Source of the DNA: Diploptera punctata
Taxonomy: Eukaryota > Arthropoda > Insecta > Blattodea > Blaberidae
Direction: 5' to 3'
DNA: 64,000 bases
Assembly (NCBI GenBank): GCA_030220185.1
Contig: JASPKZ010009950.1
Span: forward strand, 53,321 to 117,320
How positions within the stretch are numbered: the stretch's first letter is position 1; each line of letters begins with the position of its first letter. A program made the translations under genes and the position numbers. Positions 33,824 through 44,264 of this stretch are shown in pieces. The notes under the pieces are model-generated. The model was not told the DNA's origin, searched no databases, and saw only the letters and a program-made list of their open reading frames with translations.

Positions 33824-34364
33824 TAGGGCTATTCAAAACGAAGGAACAGACTTCAAATATTTATTTCTTCCAAACTACAAAAAATATAAACACAATTCCA
33901 GCATTCATGGAAATAGAAAAGTTCAAATTTCACTATTTTATGCATTCAATGTGAGCACCATGAGTTTCATCACAAATGTCAAAACGGTGGCTCATTTCTT
34001 GTCACACACGATTCAGCTGGTCTCTAGCTAACGAATTCACGGCTTCAACAATTCGATGTCGCAGATTTTCAAAAGTGCCAGGCATAGGGCGGATAAAAAC
34101 ACGGTCTTGTACGTAAAACTCACACGGGGTTAGATCTGGTGACCTAGGAGGCCACCGGCGATGAAACTGATCTTCTGCTCATCTTCCATTCTAACGTCCT
34201 GGAATGGTGTTATTCAGGTAACGTCCGACGTGGTTAGAGAATTGCGGCCGTGATCGGAACTGCAAACTTTTATCTTTCCAGGAACGTTGGAATCGTGTTT
34301 CTATTGTTTGTAGTTTGGAAGAAATAAATGTTTAAAATCTGTTCCTTCTTTCTGAATAGCCCTG
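33824..34364 (-). mobile_element. Mariner-like deletion derivative in intron 4 of gene 2
   Basis: Imperfect inverted ends (GGGCTATTCAAAACGAAGGA and, inverted, GGGCTATTCAGAAAGAAGGA, continuing for about 55 bases) with TA on both sides (33822-33823, 34365-34366). The minus strand retains the end of a transposase: a 'LARDQLNRVWQEMSHRFDIC' block and 'THGAH'. The 5' two thirds are missing. Confidence 0.85.
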
Positions 34365-34613
34365 TATTTAAATGCAGCCTGTGTATGTTTGTGCTAGCAA
34401 AACGTGCTTACAAAAATATTAATTGCATCAATTAAAATTAACTTTTAAACACATGTTAGTCTGTATAAGAACTGAAACAAAAATTATATTTTGTTAAATT
34501 TTCTCGTAAAACTCATATTAAAATTTCATTTTCCGCATTTCGCATACTTTCAAGCATTGCTTTAAATATTCAACTAACTTACAAAATTTGTCAATATTCA
34601 AATTCTTAATATT

Positions 34614-34735
34614 GAGTGGAGAACATATTTTTAATAACTCACCTCATATAATTTCAAATTTCTTTAAAATCAATGGTCTAAAGAAATTTGAAATTGTATG
34701 AGGTGGGTTATTAAAAATATGTTCTCCACTCAATA
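34614..34735. repeat. Palindrome with AT-rich arms
   Basis: 'GGAGAACATATTTTTAATAA' at 34619 is matched inverted by 'TTATTAAAAATATGTTCTCC' at 34709-34728. The arms also share the 'CAAATTTCTTTA' block, leaving a loop of a few bases near 34672. It forms the left edge of the tandem repeat that follows. Confidence 0.85.
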
Positions 34736-34740
34736 TTAAT

Positions 34741-35575
34741 GATATGACCTCATAATGTTTACTTCCCAACATTAATTTAAATATAATTAAAGTCTACTCA
34801 AGACTAGGGAAGAATTATATAATGATCTTTTGAAATTCAAGATGGCGTTTAATAATATAAACACGTTAGAAATTGCATCAGAAAAGACTTTGAATGAAAC
34901 TTTTTCAGAAAAAAAACTAAATATTAAAAAATGTCTTAGACTCAAACTGAAAAATAAAAAAATTAATTGCATTAAATTTATAGATAGATGTATCCGAAAT
35001 AATGTAGCAAAGAAAATTGAAGGGAGTCATGACTGAATACGAACGAAAAATTCGTTTGAAAACAATGGTCTCAAAAAAATTTGAATTTGTATAAGGTGAG
35101 TTATTAAAAATATGTTCTCCACTCAATATTAATGATATAACCTCATAATGTTTACTTCCCCCATTAATTTAAATATATTTAAAGTCTACTCAAGTCTAGG
35201 GAAGAATTATATGATGATCTTTTGAAATTCAAGATGCGTTGAATAATATAAACACATCAAAAATTGCATCAGAAAAGACATTAAATGAAACTTTTTCAGA
35301 ACAAAAACTAAATATTAAAAAATGTCTTAGACTGAAACTGAAAAAGAAAAAATGTAATTGCATTAAATTTATAGATAGATGTATCCGAAATAAAGTAGCA
35401 AAAAAAATTGAAGGGAGTCATGACTGAAGACGAACGAAAAATTCGTTTGAAAACAATGGTCTCAAAGAAATTTGAATTTGTATAAGGTGAGTTATTAAAA
35501 ATATGTTCTCCACTCAATACTAATGATATAACCTCATAATGTTTACTTCCCAACATTAATTTAAATATATTCACA
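34741..35575 (+). repeat. 392-bp tandem repeat, about 2.1 units
   Basis: Marker GATAT(G/A)ACCTCATAATG occurs at 34741, 35134 and 35525 (spacings 393 and 391). Each full unit contains a frame of about 62-68 codons in the same phase (34830-35036 and 35239-35427) reading ETFSEKKLNIKKCLRLKLK and IKFIDRCIRN.VAKKIEGSHD before a TGA stop. I do not recognise this basic peptide. The frame is preserved in both copies despite several substitutions. Confidence 0.85.
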
Positions 35576-35869
35576 TTCTTGTTTACTATTAGTTTTTTTT
35601 TATCATTATGAATTTTGTCCCCATTGAGTTCAGTGAAAATGAACTTGCTGGTTCTCGAAGTATGTCAAAACTACCGTTTCAATAACAACATCCACATGTC
35701 TACTTTCATCCACTTCATAAAGCATCATATTCCTTGCAGTAGGCCTATAATTTTTCTTGACTTCTCGGGTAGTAACTTTTATTCAGCTTCTCTTGCGAAT
35801 TCACAAATTTCTTCTGGAACATTTACAAATTCTCCATTTGTTTTAATGCCCCAGGTTGTCATTTCGACA

Positions 35870-36213
35870 CATTTCTGGTGTTCTCCCCTGGCATGGCGTA
35901 CTTGTAACCCATTTCTGAGATTTGTGTGCCTGGAAGGCGGGGTTACGCTTCCCCTATGATATGAGAGTTGATGACGATGGTAATGATGCACCAGGAGAGG
36001 CCTTAATCTAAACTTAATCCAATTAGGGTAATATACAATGGCCAGATGGTGTTCGGGGACCATTTGGGCCTTGAAGGTTCCTGACATTTATCTTACAGAT
36101 GAGGAAAAACCCCGAAAAAACCATCACCCAGAAAACGTCTCGCGACCGGGGATCGAACCCGGGCGCGCTGCGTGACAAGGCAGCACGCCACCTCGATACC
36201 ACAGCGGTCGACA
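35870..36213 (-). mobile_element. tRNA-derived SINE, head A with tail 1, minus strand
   Basis: Tail 1 at the left ('CTGGCATGGCGTACTTGTAA', 'CCATTTCTGAGATTTGTG'), then the body ('GACCATTTGGGCCTTGAAGG', 'GATGAGGAAAAACCCCGAA'), then the head with its B box ('GGGGATCGAACCCGG'), ending 'CACAGCGGTCGAC' at 36213. Intron 4 of gene 2. Confidence 0.85.
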
Positions 36214-36214
36214 A

Positions 36215-37085
36215 TTCTTCAATTTTGAATGTATTATTGAATAAAAAATCTTCCTATACACAAATTCTTCAGCAACAAAGTTATTTTTTGAGTGTAAAAA
36301 AGCGAACATAAAAAAAATTGCTTATGTGCATTTCATTTTTTAAGAACCATTAATTTCCTTTACATTATAAAGTTCTAAGACATAAAATTATGTATGCACA
36401 ACGATACGATTAGTTATTATTAAGGAGCGGATTCCTATGCCATGTCATATTTTTACCAAAGCCTATATTCTAAGCTTCAAGTAAGTAAAAACATTTATAT
36501 ACACCTTATTATTAAGATTAAGTGGATTTTATTGGGTCTTAAAAGTTATATTTCTCATTTTTTTCAGATCTTTGGTCATACTTTTGCTTATTTCTATGAT
36601 AAAGTCGTATTTTGGTCATATTTTGGGTTTTTAATAGCCTAGTCCCCAGGCGATTGGAAATAACCAACATTGTATGTGTATAAAAATCATCAGTTTCACA
36701 GTTCACTTGTTTCGAAGGTTTCTGTTAACAGGTAGCAAACGTTTGCACTGGACAATAGAAGAAGATTTCCCTTTTCTTATTATACAATTGAAAATGTATA
36801 TGAATGAACAATTAATATGGTATGAGTAAAAAATTCATTCAATTATAAGGTCGTATTTTTATCTTTTTAGATCATGTTTAAATCTATTTTAGGTCATAAA
36901 TACATGCATATTTTCTATTTTTTAGGTCATAGAAATCCGCCCCTTAGTTATTTATTCTTCCGGAAGAAACTAAAGATAGGCCAGAACAGCATACTGACAG
37001 AAATGTCCATAAAATTTATTTTTTCATTCGAGAAAAAATTATAACCTCGTTGTCTTTACATTGTATTTTTGTTTTCCATCACGAC
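36215..37085. other. Intron 4 of gene 2, nothing recognised
   Basis: AT-rich, with several poly(T)-rich patches and repeated 'AGGTCAT(A/G)'-type words around 36590-36930. No gene seen. Confidence 0.35.
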
Positions 37086-37094
37086 AAAATTATT

Positions 37095-37445
37095 TCTACA
37101 GCTGTGGTCTCGCTGCCTTGTCACGCAGCGGACCCGGGTTCGAGACAAGTTTTCCAGGGTGATGGTTTTTTTCGGGGTTTTTCCTCACCTGTAACACAAA
37201 TGTCAAGAAACTTTAAGGCCTAAACGGTCCCCGAACATCATCTAGCCGTCATTATCATCATTAACTTACCGGTATTCATTAAATTAGGATTAAGGCGCAT
37301 CATTACCACATCATCACGTATCATATATCATCTGAGCAACGTAACTACTCCTTCCAAGCGCCCCAACCTCAGAAGTGGGTTACAATAACGCCATGCCAGG
37401 AGAGAATACCAGAATGTCAAAATGACAACGTGGTGCCACTGAATA
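37095..37445 (+). mobile_element. tRNA-derived SINE, head A with tail 1, head partly deleted
   Basis: 'AGCTGTGGTCTCGCTGCCTTGTCACGCAG': about 12 bases of the usual head (GAGGTAGCGTGC part) are missing, then 'GACCCGGGTTCGAGAC', where several bases of the B-box arm are also lost. The body and tail 1 follow normally ('CCAACCTCAGAAGTGGGTTA', 'CCATGCCAGGAGAGAATACC'). Confidence 0.8.
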
Positions 37446-37575
37446 AAAAAAGAATTTCAGTAAAATACAAAAACAAAAGATTATCGCTTTGTTATAAGGT
37501 GCAATCTCTAGCGATAAACAAAATAACAAAGTTATAACAAGCAAGATTGTTAAATGATTACTTATACAGCACGTG

Positions 37576-37690
37576 ACCAACCTCTTTGGCTAGTGATCAG
37601 AGCTTCTGACTACAGTTCATGGGGTTCCGGGTTCGATTCCCAGTCAGACCACAGGAATTTGTTTTTCTTAAAGGAATTATTCCCATTGAA
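37576..37690 (+). mobile_element. SINE head C, tailless copy
   Basis: 'GACCAACCTCTTTGGCTAGTGATCAG', then the B box 'GGGTTCGATTCCCAGTCAGACCACAGG', as at 8866-8945. After 'AAAGGAATTATTCCC' the similarity ends. Confidence 0.7.
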
Positions 37691-37854
37691 GAGCAATTTT
37701 GAATAGAATAGAATAGGTCATGTGGCCTTCTCCTCCACTCACCAGGAAAAACATATGTTACATTTCAATACAAAAAATTACAAAATTACTACCATACTAA
37801 ACAATTCTGTTCAAACTGAACAAGTAATGGAAATATTAGGTCTAATCTATCAAT

Positions 37855-38217
37855 CCATAGTAATTCTGCAAAGTCAGGGGGCATGGTCTTTCACTGTAAT
37901 CATAGACAAGTTCATACTATGCTTTGCAGCTTTCCTAGGGAATTTTAGGTGTGGTTAGCTTTCCCGTGCTTTACACACCGAAGAAGGATTGATGATTGAT
38001 AAGGTGAATATGGAATGATGATGATTGCGATGGCACATATGGATGTCGGGGACCGTTTGGGCCTTAAAGTTTTCCTGACATTTGTCATTACAGGTGAGGA
38101 AAAACCCCGATAAAAAAACCTCACCCAGGGAAAAACTGTCCCAAAGCGGGGATCGAAACCAGGGTCCGCTGCGGTGAGAAGGCAGTACGCTACCTCGAAA
38201 CAACAGCGGGGTGGACA
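37855..38217 (-). mobile_element. tRNA-derived SINE, head A with tail 2, minus strand
   Basis: Tail 2 ('ATCCATAGTAATTCTGC', 'GCTTTGCAGCTTTCCTAGGG'), the body ('GGGGACCGTTTGGGCCTTAA') and the head ('GGGGATCGAAACCAGG', 'TACGCTACCTCGA') in order. Several single-base insertions suggest an old copy. Confidence 0.8.
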
Positions 38218-38479
38218 TAAAGTCTAATAATACAATAAAATTAAATACAATTAAAATTGAACTAATGACCGAATTGTATCAGGGAAAAGAATAACAGCTC
38301 GAAATATACTATACATAAAAACAATACAAAGAAAATAATGAACTCATTAATAATTAATATATCGCTTATTATACAAGGCGTTAGGTAAATATATTGACAA
38401 ATCTTATAAACTATATTTTTTTTTCATGTCCAGAAAACATTTCAGATATCTGTTTATATTAAATTCCACCAGGGTTTCA

Positions 38480-38832
38480 TGTCGAACATTCTGGGAGTTT
38501 CTCCTGGCATTGGCGTTATATTAACCCACTTCTGAGGTTGGGGTAACTGGAGTTACGCTGTCCCGATGATATATGACAGGTGATGATGACAGTAATGATG
38601 CGCCAGAAGAAGCCTTAATCCTAAACTTAACTTAACGAAGTGTATACGACAATGATAATGATGATGGCCAGATGATGTTCGGGGACCCTTTGGGCCATAA
38701 ACTTTCCTGAAATTTGTCTTACAGGTGAGGAAAAATCCCGAAAATACCCTCATCCAGAAAACTTGTCCCGACCGAGGATCGAACTCGGGCCCGCTGCGTG
38801 ACAAGGTAGCATACTATCTCGAGACCACAGCG
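38480..38832 (-). mobile_element. tRNA-derived SINE, head A with tail 1, minus strand
   Basis: 'GAGTTTCTCCTGGCATTGGC', 'TTAACCCACTTCTGAGG', 'GACCCTTTGGGCCATAAAC' and the head with 'GAGGATCGAACTCGGGC', ending near 'CACAGCGGAGGAC' about 120 bases before exon 5 of gene 2. Confidence 0.85.
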
Positions 38833-38954
38833 GAGGACAAAAACATTCCAAATAAAATGTTGTTAAAAAAGTATTTATGAGACAGTATTTAGGCCTATAT
38901 ATCTTTCTTTTTGAGTTCCCAAAGTGGTGAATAAATAATTTTCTCATTTTACAG

Positions 38955-39189
38955 AACCCGAGGATTAGCAACTGCAGTATCAAGCGCCATATTGCACGTG
39001 TCCATATTCTGCGTAAACAACATATATCTGGACATGGAGAAGACTATAGGCCTGCATGGATCGTTCTGGGCCTTCTCCTCTGTCAACTTCCTAATATTGA
39101 TATATCTCTATTATGCACTTCTAGAGACGGAGGGGAAGACCCTGCACGATATTGAACGTCATTTCCAACGAGGTCTCTTCTTCAAGTGA
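38955..39189 (+). CDS. Tret1-like: Tret1-like gene 2, coding exon 5 (helices 11-12, C-tail)
   Basis: Completes Arg467, then codes for residues 468-544 and TGA. Helix 11 is at about 471-491 and helix 12 about 503-522. The C-terminal family signature PETEGK is changed to LETEGK (523-528) by a Leu codon in place of Pro, although the rest (TLHDIE) is normal. The C-tail is short (about 16 residues). The acceptor is CATTTTACAG (38945-38954). Phase and start (TRG) are the same as in gene 1's last exon. Confidence 0.92.
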
Positions 39190-39274
39190 TTCAAATTATT
39201 GGCTACTTTCACACGGGCACTACCAGTCAAACAATCAACAAGAGATGTGCTGCAATGTGAATTATAAGAGCTGT

Positions 39275-40760
39275 GACAGCTACAAGACTGGAGGGGTAGG
39301 GGAAAAAGTGGGGGAATTCCGATCATGGAGGTAATTACGATCACGATTTTATTCACAAATCATTATTAGAACCGCGTTCTGCATATTGCTGGAATATTCT
39401 AAGAAATGTTTCAAGTAATGTATATAATGTCAATGCTAGTTGAGCAGCTTCTCTACAATGTGGAGGACACTTTGTGTTTCGTATACTTTTCTCTACAACA
39501 AGAAGAGATATTGGATTGAAGTTTCATAAAACATTGGCAGTTCCTGCATTACTTTATGGGAGCGAAACTTGGGTAATGACCAAAAAATTACAAAATAGAA
39601 TACAAAACGCGGAAATGAACTTCCTTAGAAGAACAAAAGGCTGCACAAGATTGGATCGGATAAAGAATGAAGATATAAGAACAGAATTAAATATATATAT
39701 CCATTGAATGAGAAAATCATAGAATATAGAGAGAAATGGTTTACACATGTGGAAAGAATGAATGTAACAAGATTACCAAGAGCAGCATTCAATTACAAGC
39801 CAAGAGGTTCAAGGAATGTAGGAAGGCCAGTGAAAAGATGAACAGAACAACTGTGAGGTGGAACAGGCAATTTTTGCCTAGCCCGTGAAGTGAAGAAGAA
39901 GAAGAAGAAGAAATACTTTCTTGTAAGGAAGTCAATCTGATTTATGTCAGGTACGTTAGGTATTTATCAATGAAATGTACTACTTTTTTCCGATAGTGAT
40001 AACAGGGTGAATATTAACCCATTCGCCTCAGAAGACGATGCAGACTCGCTTAACTCTGCTGTTATACATTTTGCAATATTTTGTGCATCCCTTTCGCTAA
40101 CATTTATGAATACTAGAGGAATATGTTTTCGCCTTCACTCTTATTTTGATCCCAAGTACCGTTATCTTTTGTTCGTTTTGAATTCCTGAAAATATACACT
40201 ATAATTTACCTGAAGTTAATCCGTTTTCTGGGGAAATGCATTGAACGTTTAAAGCTGATGCGAATGAGTTTAAATGGAATAATTGCATACAGTTTCAAAA
40301 TATAACTCCAATATGAAATGGTTTCAAAATATTCCCAACATGGTACGTTAGGGTAACTCCGATTAATACTGATCAGAATTACCCCGAGTTGAAGAAATGA
40401 TTCAGCATTGTTCGAATATTTTTTTTTTTATTTTTATTGTTAACGTTTAAACAGTGCAATTAAGCATCTGCTGAAAGATACGTGTTGTAATGTAGGCCGG
40501 GACATAAATGGTCATGTTCATGCAGAATGCAGTGGATATGACACAACAAATAATGATATGTGTGATTTTTGTTCGCAGAGACAGTACTGTTGCATTTTTG
40601 TTTATTTCAGCCTTTTCTTTAACTTCCAATAAGGTGATCGGAATAACTCAAATGTAGAAAAAGCTCTCATCAAACCCAAGTACTAGAATGCATTTTTTTT
40701 TTTCAGGTTAGTTGATAGTGTATTTGTATTTTGTATGTATATAACTAAGCAAATAATAGA
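39275..40760 (+). repeat. Large dispersed repeat, plus-strand partner of 30491-33190
   Basis: Begins about 85 bases after gene 2's stop. It is collinear (inverted) with the four segments of the intron 3 copy and so shows the uninterrupted sequence where that copy has a mariner relic (around 39415), an RTE and a SINE. This copy has its own insertion, a non-LTR 3' end at 39470-39910. Its start may overlap the 3' UTR of gene 2. Confidence 0.7.
39470..39912 (+). mobile_element. RTE-type retroelement 3' end
   Basis: 39474-39707 encodes TLAVPALLYGSETWVMTKKL, MNFLRRTKGCTRLDRIKNED and IRTELNI. It ends in an (AAG)n tail at 39893-39911. It is inserted in the large dispersed repeat. No RT catalytic part remains. 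Confidence 0.85.
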
Positions 40761-40859
40761 ACACTAAACAATTCTCTTGTTTATTTCTTTTTATGATTTT
40801 TTTTAAAAATACAATAGGAAGTAACAATTAAAAGGTTTGTTAAATAATTAAAACATTTT

Positions 40860-41290
40860 GTCTGTTTATTCTTACCTCTTAGAGTTGTTTTGGTCGAACA
40901 TATGTTTCAGATCTTCTTAGCCCCATTGTCAGCGATTACAGACTGAATTGTCTCATGTTGTCGGCCCTGATTCTTAATGTCTGCTCTCTTTGCCTCTGGT
41001 CCAATGAATTTACTAATGAGGTTCCTTTCTGCGGGAATTTCAAAGTTCATTAATTTATGGGAAAAAATCTATGTACAGAAGAACAAGGAAAGAATTATGA
41101 ACTTTGAAATTCCCGCAGAAAGGAACCTCATTAGTAAATTCATTGGACCAGAGGCAAAGAGAGCAGGAACCAAGAATCAGGGCCGACAACGTGAGAAAAT
41201 TCAGTCTGTAATCGCTGACGATGGGGCTAAGAAGCTCTGAAACATATGTTCGACAAAAACAACTCTAAGAGGTAAGAATGAACAGACAAA
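40860..41290. repeat. Foldback element with ~190-bp arms
   Basis: The left arm (about 40862-41050) and right arm (about 41096-41288) are inverted copies: 'CTTACCTCTTAGAGTTGTTT' versus 'AACAACTCTAAGAGGTAAG', 'CATATGTTTCAGA' versus 'TCTGAAACATATG', 'CCAATGAATTTACTAATGAG' versus 'CTCATTAGTAAATTCATTGG', 'GGAATTTCAAAGTTCAT' versus 'ATGAACTTTGAAATTCC'. The loop is about 45 bases. The right arm in + reads as a peptide (EIPAERNLISKFIGPEAKRA, SVIADDGAKKL) with a stop, so the arms may derive from coding sequence. The family is unknown. Confidence 0.85.
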
Positions 41291-41974
41291 CTGCTTTAAT
41301 TATCCTTTTATGAATAATATTACAGTTATTTGACAAATTGCTAAAGTGATCGACATTCCTCCTCTTCACCCCTACAATGTCGCCGCTCATACATTGAGTG
41401 AAAGTGAAAGAATCATCAGCTCAGCGGAATTTGTAATTCTCACGTGGTAATATTCCGCCAGTTATAGAAAAATAGACAAAATCATTAACATTTATAACAG
41501 AGAGACTCAATAATTGTACGAATGTTATTATTTGTAATAAAGTTGACACAGTGAACAAAATCTGAATTGGAACAAAATTATTACACCTACCGTATTTATT
41601 TACGCATTACACGCACTTTTTCACCATATTTTGTGATCTAGAAAGTTGATGTGAACCTTTATAGGAAAATGTTATGTATAAATATTCAGTCCACGTAAGT
41701 TTGTGCTCGCAAAACTAGAAAATTAGTCGGTCGATTGACTTGAAATGTTGACACAACGTTGCATTCGAATATGCGCGTGTTTTTATAGTGAAATAAAATG
41801 TTTACACAACTCGCGTGTTCGATTTCAAAAGACTTCAATTTCCAATACGTCTATCAATAAAGTGCAAGGGCAATCTTTGCAATGTGCGGTTTGAATTTAG
41901 AAAATACCTCGTGTAAATTCGTTCTAGAGGCAATTCCAGTACACTCTATTCCACCCTAAAACTTTAACTCTCCT
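41291..41974. other. Intergenic stretch, nothing recognised
   Basis: Between gene 2 and gene 3. No gene or repeat partner found. Confidence 0.4.
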
Positions 41975-42219
41975 CGTACATTTCCTTCCGTTTATGGCTT
42001 TCTCTTCTGTACTCTATTTCCATGATTTCCATGGCCTTCCTCTTTTAGAGAATTCCGAAGGAATGAAGCTAATGGTTGTTCTCCTGACTTTAACACCGAT
42101 CCTATCTAGCAGACACCGAAAATTATCATATAGCCCACTGTTGTGTAAATCTTCTACATTCGCCTATCTGTTCGTATCTGTTTGGTCCAAAAATTGTCGT
42201 AAGAATTTCTTCTTTCTTC

Positions 42220-42636
42220 TTCTTCGGCTTTCCCCCACTTATAGGTTTGCCGTCTTCAGTTTCCATTTATCTGTATCATTCCAATCTCCCTCTTCCAAAT
42301 TCCTATCATCCATTATGTTGCTGGCGTAGGTTTTCCATTTCCATCTTGGTCTGCCACGTTTATTTCTTCCAGGGGGGTGACCATTGGTATATATTTTTTG
42401 GCCATCTTTCATTTTCCATTCTTTCTACATGTCCATACCGTTTAAGCGTTTGATTTTCAATCCTCTTAACAACAGATGTGGTGACATTTATTTCTCTCCA
42501 AAGGAATTCATTTCTTATTTTATCCTGTCTTGTTTTTTGGAGGCTTCTTCTAAAATAATCAAATTCAACTGTTCTAATTTTATTCTTTTGTAATTCCGTC
42601 AAATACCAAGTTTCACTTCCATATGACAAAATATTC
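42220..42636 (-). mobile_element. RTE-type retroelement 3' end inserted in family 1
   Basis: 42360-42629 encodes MSYGSETWYLTELQKNK, FDYFRRSLQKTRQDKIRN and LKRYGHVERMENERWPKNIY. The element tail on the left is CTT-rich (42206-42230). A distinct family. Confidence 0.8.
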
Positions 42637-42734
42637 TGTATTAATTCTCAAATATCTCGTAATCTCTTCTCCTCCCTTAAAGTAAGAGTACATGTTTCCC
42701 ATCCATATATGTGGAAGAATAACTGTTTTATATA

Positions 42735-43242
42735 CATCGTGTCCCATTCAAACCTCCCATATTTTAATTAATCATAACTCTCAAAGTATGCGGAATTATG
42801 AAATGAGGTTGGTATTAAGAGAAAGAGAAACTCAAAGAATTTTTGTTTTCGTTGTTGCAGTTAATTCATCTGTCGAATGATGGACAATAATGATATAAAA
42901 CCACGTTCGCCAGACATCACTCCACTGGACTTCTTCCTCTGGGGGTATGTAAAAGACCGTGTGTTTGCGATTCCAATACAAGATCTTCATGATTTACGAA
43001 CCCATATCTTTGACACAATTGCAACAGTACCAATGGACATGTTGGACAGAACGTAGCACGAAATTGAATACAGGCTTGATATTGTTCGTGCTACTAATGG
43101 TGCACATATAGAGGTGATTTAGTTGTGGCAATGAAAATTCTTTGAGTTTCTGTTTCGTTTAATACCGGTCTCATTTCATAATTCCGCATATTTTGTTAGA
43201 TATGATTAATTAAAATGCGGGATGTTTGAATGGGACACCCTG
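42735..43242 (+). mobile_element. Mariner-like element, internally deleted, inserted in an RTE
   Basis: The inverted ends 'GTGTCCCATTCAAACCTCCC' and (inverted) 'GTGTCCCATTCAAACATCCC' continue through 'TTAATTAATCATA'. TA flanks both sides (42733-42734, 43243-43244). The inside retains the transposase end: RSPDITPLDFFLWGYVKDRV (42905-42965), which includes the last catalytic Asp motif of mariner-type transposases, then RLDIVRATNGAHIEVI. A segment of about 1 kb expected from a full-length element is missing. A second shared inner repeat (GAAATGAG with ATTCCGCATA) lies next to each end. Confidence 0.88.
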
Positions 43243-43258
43243 TATTTTCAGTTTAATA

Positions 43259-43970
43259 TTTACCTACCTTCCAACTCACAATCACTACAAGACGAACAAT
43301 ACATATCTCCTTCCCCATCACCCCCTCTAGACAACCTAAACTTCCTATGGTACTAAACCCCAACAGACCACCACAACTGACAACACCATTGAAACAAACA
43401 CTAACACCAATGCAAACCCTACTATTATTACTAATACAAAAAATACTTCAAAACCCAAAATTACTAAACACAGCCATAACTCTACTTACTTCAATGACAA
43501 ACACAAAATAATCATAAACACACAACGATAAACACCTCACGACATAAACACCCAACGATAAACACCTCACGACATAAACACCCAAGACATAGAAAAGGGC
43601 CGAACAACATAGTCTTTTAACATTTTCCAATAATGTTATTTTAACACAGTTCCAATAATGTATCATATTATAATATTACAATGATACTGTGAAAAGAAAA
43701 ATTAATGTCTGAACCAGGAATATAAATAAATATAGTGAAATATGACATGATAATCTGTGTGGATTATTTGCGCCAAAATCGTCGTGAAGACAGCACAACG
43801 GACATTTGTGACATCTCATCGCTGCTGCACACCATTCCAATTAACCAACATTTAACAATCGATTCTCTGCCATGGTTTTAACACTTCTAAAGCTCTTCAC
43901 TCCAATTCTTTATCTTTTCGGAATTTTTTTGAAAATTAGCGGGGCTAAAATGTTCAACCTTGGAACCCGG
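43259..43970. repeat. Intergenic stretch with a short tandem repeat at 43500-43590
   Basis: 'CACAACGATAAACACCTCAC' followed by 'GACATAAACACCCAACGATA' and again 'AACACCTCACGACATAAACA': about two units of 35 bases. Around it is an A/C-rich low-complexity stretch (43300-43500). No gene recognised. Confidence 0.55.
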
Positions 43971-43974
43971 GGGG

Positions 43975-44225
43975 GTGTATTAATAGGGATGTTATAGCCG
44001 ACCAACTCCTGCCGCATTCAACTATTTCCGTGTATAGATGGACAGACAGTAGACGTCCAGCCAGTCTGCAGCCGACAATTGAGTAGTTCACAGATAAGCA
44101 CGCCGATTCTCGTAAGGATCTCTACCGCAAGTCAATTTTCAACAAAACTGGACACAGGCATTTAGCCCGGAAGACCAACAAAACTGGAATCAAGACACCG
44201 GTCATGGAAGCCTACAAATTTGTTT
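43975..44225 (+). repeat. Penelope-associated short repeat, second copy
   Basis: Ends in 'CATGGAAGCCTACAAATTTG' and contains 'TTTAGCCCGGAAGACCA', matching 'TTTTGCCCGGAAAATCA' and 'CGTGAAAGCCTACAATTT' at 5533-5593. The hammerhead-like part is not clear in this copy. Confidence 0.45.
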
Positions 44226-44264
44226 TATATATATTTTCATTGTAATGTTTTTTTGAGAGAAATT

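Larger units (their letters stand above)
15868..39189 (+). other. Tret1-like: Gene span: Tret1-like sugar transporter gene 2
   Basis: Five coding exons join in frame (183 + 403 + 286 + 528 + 235 nt, phases 0, 1, 2, 2, all GT-AG) to 544 residues plus stop. Introns are about 5.7, 4.3, 6.5 and 5.2 kb and are mostly transposon-derived. The product has a 61-residue hydrophilic N-tail, six helices, a central cytoplasmic loop, six more helices and a short C-tail, as in the SLC2/Tret1 group. The same structure is repeated in gene 3. A candidate acceptor (CTGTTTCAG, 15859-15867) lies 5 bases before the ATG, so an untranslated first exon upstream is likely. The stop is at 39187-39189; I see no convincing polyadenylation signal just after it. 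Confidence 0.85.
41975..43258 (-). mobile_element. RTE family 1, minus strand, split by two insertions
   Basis: Pieces of one 3' region can be followed at 41975-42215 ('CTGTTCGTATCTGTTTGGTC'), 42637-42734 ('TTCTCAAATATCTCGTAATC', 'CTCCCTTAAAGTAAGAGTAC') and 43243-43258 ('TTTTCAGTTTAA'). Between them lie another retroelement end and a mariner-like element. The order matches 1900-2000. Confidence 0.7.

Noticed and set aside
43448..43666. Minus-strand 72-aa frame with repeated VRCLSLGVYV
   Set aside because: Caused by the 35-base tandem repeat at 43500-43590; no family resemblance.
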